Shown: piece by piece, positions 21,751-29,499 of the stretch
How the letters are laid out: every line of letters begins with the position of its first letter
Numbering within the stretch: position 1 is the stretch's first letter
Origin: Entamoeba invadens IP1
Lineage: Eukaryota > Evosea > Mastigamoebida > Endamoebidae
Length of the DNA: 29,499 nt
NCBI RefSeq assembly: GCF_000330505.1
Contig: NW_004440380.1
Location: 98,656 to 128,154, forward strand
Reading direction: 5' to 3'
Position numbers and translations under genes: made by a program
The notes under the pieces: generated by a model
Told to the model about the DNA's origin: nothing
Databases searched by the model: none
Seen by the model: only the letters and a program-made list of their open reading frames with translations

Positions 21751-22635
21751 ATGTTGAATTATAATTTCCATAAAAATCAAAGAAGACAAAGAAAGAGAAA
21801 AGAAAGAAGAAAGAACCCGAAAAAAGGTTGAAAAGGAGAAACGCAGAAGAAAGGAAGAGGCGCAAAGAAAGAAGAAATTAAGGAAGTAAAACTGATAACT
21901 GAAAACAATGTCCCCGAAATTAATTCTGATGAACTCTATGCCGAACTTCCTTTCAAAACACTAAAGAAGAAAGAAGAGAAGTGTGAAGATAAAGATATGA
22001 AGAACAGAAGCGTTAAACAATCGAAAAACCCAACAACATTTGACATCACTCACATCACTACAAACAATGAAATCGATATTGGTAATAAATTAAATATTGG
22101 AAAGACGATCAATTGTGAAAGAGACAAGTGGCTCGACGGAGACAGCATCGATTGTTATATTCAATACCACTTATTTAATCTTTCTGAAGTTTGTGTCCAG
22201 TGTCAATATACTACTGAACTCGAGTTATGTATTCAAAGAAAACGAATTCCAACTTCAATAACAAAAAGATTGGTCGTAATTCCAATGTTCGTATTTGGAA
22301 ATCACTGAAGTTGTTTGATTTTCATCAAAAAGAACGAGTTTGACTGGAGGTTTCTTTATCTTGATTCTCTTGCTTGTTACAAAAATGACCCCCTCCCTCG
22401 GCTTCCAATTGATGATAATTGTTGGTATCTACTTCAAACCATTTTTGGTAAACTTGACAAAATACCATTTCTTACAATCCCACAACAACAAACATGGCAC
22501 AGTGAGTACAGGATTCTTTTCATTCTTTACAAATTTATATTGGGACTTCCTTTGGAGACTGTTTTGAAACACGAAGAAGACCAATTCATATCTTTTGTTT
22601 CCGAATTTCTCAATTGGAGGAGAAACATTCGATGA
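21751..22635 (+). pseudogene. Ulp1/SENP-like (C48) SUMO protease pseudogene
   Basis: A Lys/Glu/Arg-rich coil is encoded at about 21773-21890 and continues, after one missing base near 21880, into the frame that holds the rest. That frame reads WLDGDSIDCYIQYHLF, the Ulp1 N-terminal signature, then VVIPMFVFGNH with the catalytic His at 22303. The codon after His, normally Trp, is TGA (22306-22308). The same frame continues with LYLDSL, catalytic Asp at 22363, and IPQQQTWHSEYR. His-to-Asp (20 codons) and Asp-to-nucleophile (47 codons) spacings fit yeast Ulp1 (17 and 49). The Gln six residues before the nucleophile is kept, but the Cys position is Glu (22504). So it is a broken gene whose nucleophile is also lost. 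It ends at TGA 22633. It lies among transposons, so capture by a mobile element is possible but not shown. Confidence 0.7.
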
Positions 22636-22857
22636 ATAGTTAATTTAATTAACAAAATTTTGTTTTTTATCGGATTGAAAATGGTCATTCAACAATTATG
22701 GACGAATTGAATAAATAAACTAAAATTATTTTAAAAAACGGTAAATATTATTAAATACTCATGTGTTAAGGGAACAAAATAGTAGTTTGTTTCACAATAA
22801 TGACTGCTAAAAATAAATTATTTAAATTTATCATATAAACTATAAAATTATATAGTG

Positions 22858-23272
22858 TTATTTAGACCCTTAACCAAACCCCGTTAAATCGAATTGAACT
22901 TGTGTTTTCAAGGAACCTTACCCATTGTAAGGCACTACAGTCCATTGACCTCTAATATCGCGTTTATTACACAACTTTGAGACTGTAAGTGTCCCCGTAT
23001 TTGTAATTCCAAATTGCTGAATCAACAATTTCCTCGAGAAAACATATAAGTTTGTTGTTTATGTTTCTCTGAAAATTAAATACTGACCTATAGGTTATTT
23101 ATTTTATCATTTATATTTTAATATGATGTACATTCATTGGTGTGTTTAATTTGATTACTCTGAAGTGATCCAATAATTTGGCCATGACAATAAAGAATAT
23201 TTTTGATTTATTCTCCTCACATTTGCAGACAAACCTTCGAACCGAAGTTAATAAGCCTTTTTGATTGGTCAG
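22858..23272 (-). pseudogene. Remnant of an unidentified protein-coding gene
   Basis: Two protein-like open stretches follow each other on the minus strand. The first (23272-23114, bounded by TAA codons) has 53 codons, including LLTSVRRFVCKCEENKSK, then VMAKLLDHFRV. The second (23058-22861) is in the frame one base later and includes FGITNTGTLTVSKLCNKRD and GQWTVVPYNG, then TAA 22918-22920, then LKTQVQFDLTGFG. GC content is higher than in the flanks. No start codon is kept. A further protein-like patch lies upstream at about 23220-23390. I do not recognise the family; it could be another transposon-encoded protein or a host gene. Confidence 0.45.
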
Positions 23273-23445
23273 TTACAAGATGCTTACAAGTGTGTTTGTC
23301 TCTAGGGCTTGTTACTTTTATTCAATTGTTTCTTTGTGTAGACAGCATCGGACATTTAGCTAGCTTAGTTTAAATTAATTTTCTAATTTTTTCTATTGTT
23401 TGGTTTAATTTTAAATTAGCTTTTTATATTATTTCGAAAGTGTGA

Positions 23446-24932
23446 ATTTGAATCAGGCGTCTCCAATTTTTGCTTTCCAGTATTTAGAGATCTAACTGGT
23501 ATTTTTTGTTCAATTTTGGCAAGAAAAAAATTGTAGTCGAATAAAATAGTTTTTGGTATAATTTGGTTAAGTTATTCCTTAATTGGAATTTAAATTTCAA
23601 TTCGGCAATAATAATTTTTGGTAAATTATAATAATAACCTAAAATGTTTCTAAATTGAAAAAAAATTATATCAATTGGTTCGTAATGAAATTTGCAAAAC
23701 ACAACACTTTTTATTAAAAAAAATAATCATCAACAAACATATAAACGATGATTGTCAAACCCATTTTCACTGGAAATAATTTTAAAAATATCAAGGTTAT
23801 ATAATACGAATATAAAAACTTAGAGTGTGTTAAGTGTATAAAACAGTTCATATTTTGTTATATCATTGTCTGTAAATGTACCACAGTTGCATTATTATTA
23901 TATTACATTGATAGACGCAAACAGTGAAAAAATATTATTATAATTTAATCATGTATTTGTTTATTGTTAATCACTTTGTACATTTCTGTTTTTCAATAAA
24001 TCATTTTGTGTTGCATATTTAGTAATTAGATATAAATATATTGTAAAGTTTGTATATATAACAGCTTTTATTACCAAAAACTTGTGGTATTCACCAAATA
24101 GATTATTGATACTACAACAACATTTTATTATATGTACAATATTTTATTTTACAAAATATTTTATGTTTATTTTATAAATTAAATAAGTTTAGTTTAAAAA
24201 ACTCACAACTTTTGTTACATTCATAACCCCTTATGTATTTAATCTATGTTATCATTTAAAAATCAAAACATCAATATGGATATTAATTATTATGTATTGT
24301 CTAATTAACGTGTTTCTTTTATTATGTTAATTTTTGTTATTTTTCTGAACCTCGTGCCACTCAATAGATAACATCATTTTTTATATTTCACACAATCCAA
24401 ATATGTTATAATAAAATATTTATTGAATTGTTAAACAACTTACAAGATAATTATTAAAAATAAAAATGATAAAATCGTGTGGATGAAGGGAATTGTTAAA
24501 AAAATAAAAATTAAATTTTATTTTTAAGAATATAAACATAATAATATCATAACCATTCAAATTTAAACTAATTGATTGTTTTATTTTTTGATAGGCATCC
24601 TTTGAAAGTGAACACTTACTGGATAGCCCATTACATGAAACCAGAAACGGGGACAATAAGATGGTTCCGAAAAGAAGACTACTCGGAGTCATGTGAGCCT
24701 ACCTAAGAGTTGAGTGTAGCATAATTGAATTTTTTTCTGTTTTATTTTTTGGTTATTCGAGGTAATTTTTTGAATGAATAAAATTATGACTACTTATTTT
24801 ATTGTTTAGAATAATTATGTTTTTAAGAACAAAAAAATACTATTAAAATATGGTTTTGAATATATATTTAAATGGTAAATAATTGATGACGTGGGTATTT
24901 TCGAGTAAAAAATGGAGACGCCTGATTTGAAT
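23446..24932. mobile_element. Non-autonomous hAT element with perfect 8-bp target duplication
   Basis: The element spans 23454-24924 (1471 bp). Its terminal inverted repeats start CAGGCGTCTCCA and agree at about 19 of 21 positions: left CAGGCGTCTCCAATTTTTGC, right (reverse complement) CAGGCGTCTCCATTTTTTAC. It is flanked on both sides by ATTTGAAT (23446-23453 and 24925-24932), a perfect 8-bp duplication typical of hAT. No transposase is encoded, so it would need one in trans. Reading frames inside are chance-like except for a GC-richer patch at about 24590-24715, listed separately. Confidence 0.85.
24595..24696 (+). other. Possible captured terminal exon inside the hAT element
   Basis: A 100-base patch of near-balanced base composition stands out in the AT-rich element. 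A pyrimidine-rich tract and TTTTTTGATAG (24584-24594) resemble a 3' splice site. The following frame runs 33 codons (ASFESEHLLD, then SPLHETRNGD, then KMVPKRRLLGVM) to TGA 24694-24696. A competing plus frame reads YWIAHYMKPETGTIRWF, and a minus-strand frame is also open, so the coding frame is not settled. It may be a fragment of a host gene picked up by the transposon. Confidence 0.35.
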
Positions 24933-25880
24933 ATAATTATTAATTAAAAAGCTATAAAAAGTAAAAATTATTACAAATTTGGTCAAACTCTCGAAAATTT
25001 GTCTTTTTTCTCCTTGTTTTTTCTGTTATTTTTCCGAAAAACAAAAAGGAAGGGTTTTAAAAATTGACCAATCAAAATTGATTTTTTGAAACCTTTGTTT
25101 TTCATTTCACTTTCATTTTTACAGGTCTACTTTCACCCCTATATACACTTAAATTTTACTTTTTTGTGAAAAACAATTTTATTTGATTTTAAACCTTATT
25201 TCATAAAACGGACCACAAAAATGGTCCGATTAAATATTTTTATAACTACACACCCAATTTTTATTTATATTTTAACTATTTTTTTCTTGTTATTTTTTCA
25301 AATTATTATATTTTAAAATAGTAACAAAAATGTAAACTGTTTTCCAAAACTCTGTACCGTTTCCAAAATTTATATAAACCCTTTGTCCTAATTTCCCGTT
25401 ATTTACTGTTTTTTATTTGTTTCATTTTTTGGTTTCCTATTTGTTGAACCAACAACGGTACACAGTTTAAAACCCTTAAAAACCAATACAGTTTCAATTA
25501 TTGAACAAAAAATCGGGAAATCACCCAAATATTGGGTAAATCTTCCCCGATTTTCCAGGTTCGTTATTTGGTCAGTGGTTTATTTTGTGACTAAACGTGA
25601 GTAAAATTCTATCTTTCAAATAAACACAAGATAAACGTAATATAACGATAAACTAATGTTGTAATGAAGGACATTATTGCATCAAACGATACAACACTTA
25701 AATTAATAATAAGTTTTTGTTTATTTCAACAATTAAAAAAGTAATCGATAACATAAAACAAACATTTAAACAATCAAGGTTATTAATCAAAAGAGTCTTA
25801 AATGAAATAAACAGTTCAAAAATTTAAAAAAATTTTCAATTGTATAGCCTTAACCAATTTATCTTCTCTCAATGCTTGTT
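24933..25880. other. Intergenic region with transposon-end debris
   Basis: No gene is seen. CTGTTTTCCAAAACTCTG (25337-25354) followed by TA is a Tc1/mariner-type end matching, inverted, the end at 26195 (17 of 18). A hairpin of AAAATCGGGAA (25509-25519) and TTCCCCGATTTT (25543-25554) with a central CCCAAATATTGGG lies further on. CGGACC/GGTCCG near 25209-25228 forms another short hairpin. GACCAATCAAAA near 25067 is the inverse of a motif shared by the MITEs at 8043 and 28835. Confidence 0.45.
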
Positions 25881-26103
25881 TTACTCATTAGTACTTTTCA
25901 TTTTTATCCAGAACACGACTTGGTGATTCTGTAAACATGGACATTTAATTATAAAGTTGTGTTTTATGTTTTTGGCAAAATTTGTGTTATGGTAATCAAA
26001 TTTTTGATCCCAAGTTTGTTTTTTATATTTTTCAAGTAAATTTTTGGTGCAAGATTTATTTGTCAAGTAAAACTTAAAAAAGTCAGGTTCGTTATTTTGT
26101 TTT
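25881..26103 (-). CDS. Unidentified small ORF, doubtful
   Basis: An open frame of about 70 codons, without a clear ATG at its 5' end, encodes PDFFKFYLTNKSCTKNLLEK and ends KMKSTNE. Composition is somewhat protein-like (Trp, Cys, His present), including KCPCLQNHQVVFW. No motif is recognised. It lies just left of a Tc1/mariner end and on the same strand as that transposase, so it may be a fragment of another mobile or host gene. It could also be chance. Confidence 0.2.
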
Positions 26104-26194
26104 TTTGAGTAAATATTTATAACAAAAAATGAGGGTTAAGCAAAGGAAAAATAATTTAGAAATTATTTGTCTAAAAAATCGGGGCATCCCAGTA

Positions 26195-27675
26195 CAGAGT
26201 TTTGAAAAACAGTTTATTTAAACCCTGTGAGCATTGTTCATAAGCCTGAAAATATACACATATTTATTTTTTTCTGCACAAAAGTAATCTTTTTGGATAA
26301 CTTTCAACAAGACGATTAATTGTTGCTTGTGATATTTTATCCCATGATTTTTTCAACTTGTCGAAAATTTCCATTTTTGAATCTCCCATTGATATTATGG
26401 TGTTTTTTTTCATTATTCCTTAAAGATGTTCAATGGGATTCAAATCACAAGAGTTGCCAGGCCAACCATCAAGTACAGAAATACCTTTTGAATATAGAAA
26501 CTTGAGAGTGTTTTTGGCTCGATGTGCTGGTGCGCCGTCTTGCATGAAACGGAAGTGTTTTCTATATTTTTTTAATTCAATTAAAACACCCGAATCATCA
26601 AACATGTGGACATAACTATCTTGGTTTAAAAGTTCTTCACATAAAACCAAACTACTTTAAAAGTTGTACCCAATGGCACCAAAAACCATGACAGATGAAC
26701 TATGTTTGACCGCTTTAAAATATGAAATTTTTGACAAATTATTTTTATTTATCCAAAGACGTTTTTCCCCATCTTTGCAATAACAAAACCGACTTTCATC
26801 GGAAAATACAGTTGTAATTTTAGTTTTTTTGTTTTTCCGACATTTTTAGAATTTGAAGAATTGAACAAAGATATTTCCTTGTTGACAAATATTTTTCTGT
26901 CTCTTGTGTTTTTGTGTGATAAAAATTGTTCAACCTTTTGTTTTTTTAAACAAAAATTTTGTTGTTTTCTTATTCTAAAAACAGATGATTTGGATAATGG
27001 ATTTTTATAATACCGACTTATTGCTTTTGCACATTTCTTACAACTTTCTTCTGGAAATTTATTTGTTTTTTATTAAATGTTTTTCCATTAACTCCGATTT
27101 ATTTGGTCTTCCTCTTTTCATGATTTGAATGTCTGGATAAATTTTCATTGCGTGTTGTAAACGCGTTTTACCAAGTGATTCCATATTATTTTCACGAAAC
27201 ATTTTTATTATTTCTGTCGAACTTCTTATACCATTGTCCATACTTTTTTTAATATTTACTCTTTTGATTGTTTTTTATCCAATTGAATTCTAGGAGGAAG
27301 TATTCGAAAAAAATTGGAAGACTGATTACTCAACATCAACATTTTGTTTTCAAGTATCTCCATTCTTTTTGTTCATTTTTCAATTGTAAGTTCTTGTTTA
27401 GATTTAATTGAATATCCAAAAGGCAAAGAAAATGATATTTTAGTTGAAGGTTGACCAACTAACACTTCAACATCTAGCTTATTAATAGAAAATGGACCCA
27501 TAGACATTGTTTCGAATAATTTGATTTTTTCTTCATTGAATTGATTGTCAAACACTTGTACGAATAAATCGTCTTTAAAAATTTGAGATATAAAACATTG
27601 CGGAAGTCGATTTGTATTAATTGATAATTACTTTTCTGTCATTTCTACAACCTCGGTTACAGTGAAAGGTTCCAT
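26195..27675 (-). mobile_element. Tc1/mariner element, one end recognised
   Basis: TA (26193-26194) followed by CAGAGTTTTGAAAAACAG marks the end 3' of the transposase. The same end in inverted orientation occurs at 25337-25354. No matching end was found to the right of 27675, so the 5' side is probably truncated or too diverged. The body is the transposase pseudogene at 26264-27675. Confidence 0.6.
26264..27675 (-). pseudogene. Tc1/mariner transposase with an N-terminal extension, broken
   Basis: The C-terminal two thirds is a Tc1/mariner transposase. A helix-turn-helix region starts at ATG 27241 (GIRSSTEIIKMF, then SLGKTRLQHAM). MKRGRPNKSE is a GRPR/AT-hook-like linker. The catalytic segments are VFSDESRFC (first Asp), FMQDGAPAHRA (second Asp) and SCDLNPIEHL (third acidic residue). 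Breaks: a frameshift near 27060, TAA 26657-26659, and TAA 26420-26422 where Trp normally follows. The frame ends at 26264. Upstream on the same strand, 27675-27256 is a continuous frame with two stops (27628, 27373), reading MEPFTVTEVVEMTEK, then ETMSMGPFSINKLDVEVLVG, then a heptad-like RMEILENKMLML. One extra base in an A-run would join it to the HTH part through a Lys-rich stretch. Such an extension of about 140 residues is not usual for this family; it may be a fused host or unknown domain. Confidence 0.7.
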
Positions 27676-28784
27676 TTGATATTTATCAGTTATATTACGA
27701 TAACAAATTGATTAAATAAATAACATTGTCTGAAATGATTTTGTGATTAAAAAGAAAATCTTTGTGGTAAATTTTCAAATTTGAATTTATTTTTGGTCGT
27801 TTTAAATGTTTTAATGGAGTTTGGTGTTTAAGTTGTCGTTTAATTATTTTTATTTTCCCATTTCTTCTTTTAAATTATTAAATAATTACATACTTTATTA
27901 TTATTTATTTTTTGTAAACTCTTTTCATTAATTCGTCATTGCCCTCAATGATAGGTAAAAAATGCAAATTTTACCTAAGATATATAAATTTGATATATTT
28001 TCATTAGGTGTGGTTATATGAAAAAAATAATTTTTTGATGTTAAATTGAAACAAAAAAGTGTATGACCTCTTTATTATTTTGAAATTTATTTTATCTCCC
28101 TGTTATTTTTCCTTATCCTTTAAATCGTCATTATTTTTACTATTTTTAGAAACAAAGAAAATCATTTTTAACACTAAAAAATAAAAACAATCGTTTCACA
28201 TTTTTATTATGATTTAAATATTGAGTAAAATGTATTTCATTATTTATATCAAAATACATTTTGGATATAATTGACGAATTTAGTTTAATTTAATAAAGTA
28301 ACTCGATTAATTGTTTATATCGAGTAAACATGTTGATCATTAAAATTTAGTTGAATTTTAACTTGGTATTTTAATTAATTACAGATGATAAAATAAACGA
28401 ATTTGAAGAAAAAATAACGAGTAAAAGTTTCAAGTCTTCATGATATCATGTTGTGTCGGTTAGTAAACAATTATTGTTGGAGTGACTTACTTGAAAATAC
28501 ATCGATTATCAAACAATTTTTGACCTAAAAAGTTTTATTGTTTTATTCATTTTAAAAATAAATGCGTTGATATAAATTAGATAACTAAAGAAATGTTGAC
28601 AAAATCAAACAACTATTGACTTAATAATATATAAAAAGCAAAATATAAAGATATGTATCAATATAGGAATTATAAAACAATACAATATACTTCCATTTTA
28701 ATCAATTTAGTATTAAACCTCCATAATAATCAAAACGTTATAAAAGCAATACAGTAATAAAAATGAAATAATTAAAACGAAATC
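27676..28784. other. AT-rich region without a recognised gene
   Basis: No protein-like frame or clear inverted repeat was found. The right end of the Tc1/mariner element at 26195 was looked for here and not found. The 5' part of the transposase remnant at 28785 should also lie here but is not recognisable. Confidence 0.5.
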
Positions 28785-29293
28785 AAAAGGGAAAAAATTG
28801 TGCAATACAACACCAATGTGAACAAATCAAAATACAGTAAAACTTTTCAAAAACGGTACTTTTGAAAAGCGGATTCTCTCAAAAGATGGTACTTTTCAAT
28901 GAAACTAAAAATAAAGTTCTTTATAGAGCGGTAATTAAGGTTTGATTGGCTTAAAATTCTCACTTTAAAAAAACAAAATTATCACACCCGCCCACTTTTT
29001 AAAGTTTTTACTGTACACTTTAGTATTTGAATTATAAAAACGTTTTACCATAAAAAATTGGCCAGCTCCGAGTTGTGACTTAAATATAATTGAGCATTTG
29101 TAGTAATATTTGAAATATAAAAATAAATAGATAATACAAGTAATGAAAACATTTTTATAGAGTGTCATGTTGTTTTTAAAAAATACATCAAAAATATTAA
29201 CAAGTAAGTTGAAAGTTATAGTGAATGGTTGAAATTGTGTACAAGCACGATTAACCATTTCCCTGTTAGATTTTTTGTTAATTCCCAAAACTG
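28785..29293 (+). pseudogene. Second Tc1/mariner transposase remnant, split by a MITE
   Basis: Left of the MITE (28785-28832) the frame reads KIVQYNTNVNKSK, matching the second catalytic Asp motif (Q-D-N-A-P-x-H-K-S-K) with the Asp replaced by Tyr and the His by Asn. Right of the MITE, in the frame restored by removing it and one TA copy, it continues YTLVFEL, a TAA, KRFTIKNWPAPSCDLNIIEHL and two stop codons at 29108-29113. The WPxxSxDLNxIEHL motif is the third catalytic block of Tc1-like enzymes; compare GWPGNSCDLNPIEHL in the element at 26264. CCCAAAACTG followed by TA (29294-29295) may be the right terminal repeat. This copy is older than the MITE insertion. Confidence 0.65.
28833..29015. 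mobile_element. 179-bp MITE of Tc1/mariner type with TA duplication
   Basis: The element is 28835-29013, flanked by TA on both sides. Left end CAGTAAAACTTTTCAAAAAC and right end (reverse complement) CAGTAAAAACTTTAAAAAGT are inverted repeats allowing one gap. Inside, CTTTTCAAAA and TTTTGAAAAG form a perfect 10-bp subterminal palindrome. It has no coding capacity. It interrupts the transposase remnant at 28785-29293, whose reading frame is continuous once the element and one TA are removed. Confidence 0.75.
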
Positions 29294-29499
29294 TATTACA
29301 ATTTTAAAATTTAAGCAATTATTTATTAAAAAATGTTATTTTTGGTATTTTAATAATTTGTAAAATTGAATACAAAACAAACCAATAATTGGTAAGAAAA
29401 CCTTATGTTATGTTTAATGTTAATATATAAATTGGACACATTTGACTGCTGGTATAAAGATTTTTATACTAAAAATAACAAGAAAATCGAAATAAAAAT
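29294..29499. other. AT-rich tail without a recognised feature
   Basis: Only AT-rich sequence with no protein-like frame is seen between the possible Tc1/mariner end and the window edge. Confidence 0.5.

Noticed and set aside
23484..23702. 72-residue minus frame inside the 1471-bp hAT element
   Set aside because: No transposase motif and chance-like composition.
8397..27675. A consistent frameshift bias that might indicate programmed +1 shifting
   Set aside because: The two kinase genes show only +1 breaks, but the hAT, hydrolase, protease-like and Cys-rich remnants also show one-base losses, so no general rule holds.
28965..29288. 107-residue minus-strand frame
   Set aside because: It crosses the MITE boundary, and the opposite strand carries a clear Tc1/mariner WPxxSxDLNxIEHL motif, so it is an antisense shadow.

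Overview
The window looks like nuclear DNA of an Entamoeba species, most likely of the E. invadens lineage. It is very AT-rich. It carries two members of the Entamoeba transmembrane kinase (TMK) family, short solo tRNA genes with Pol III T-runs, and remnants of hAT and Tc1/mariner DNA transposons, which are known to be diverse in E. invadens and E. moshkovskii. The species call is inference; the gene families are read from the sequence.

Layout. 1-1543 is AT-rich flank that holds a duplicated block, one copy of which is split by a MITE-like insertion (952-1166). 1544-6161 (+) is a near-complete TMK gene, interrupted once in an eight-T run. 6792-7052 (+) is a broken Cys-rich TMK-like fragment directly before a degenerate tRNA-Gly-like sequence (7057-7131). 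An intact tRNA-Gly(UCC) lies at 7949-8019. 8397-9218 (-) is a decayed ADP-ribosylglycohydrolase gene. 9219-12702 is gene-poor. 13023-17278 (-) is a second TMK gene, convergent with the first, killed by four nonsense codons and two frameshifts.

17589-25000 is a graveyard of mobile DNA and captured or dead genes: a broken hAT transposase (19136-21259, -), a small palindromic hAT-type MITE (21331-21468), a broken SUMO-protease-like gene that has lost its catalytic Cys (21751-22635, +), an unidentified minus-strand gene remnant (22858-23272), and a 1471-bp non-autonomous hAT element with a perfect 8-bp target duplication (23454-24924). 25337-27675 holds Tc1/mariner ends and a broken transposase with an unusual N-terminal extension. 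28785-29293 is a second Tc1/mariner remnant on the plus strand, split by a 179-bp MITE at a TA site; removing the MITE restores its reading frame.

How it fits together. Only the first TMK (if its single frameshift is an error or is bypassed) and one tRNA-Gly look potentially functional. I see no operon-like or defence system. The main interest lies in dead genes that are too broken to be called as open reading frames, nested transposon insertions that can be dated relative to each other, and a probable Ig-like (MSP/ASH-type) domain between the membrane and the kinase in the TMKs.
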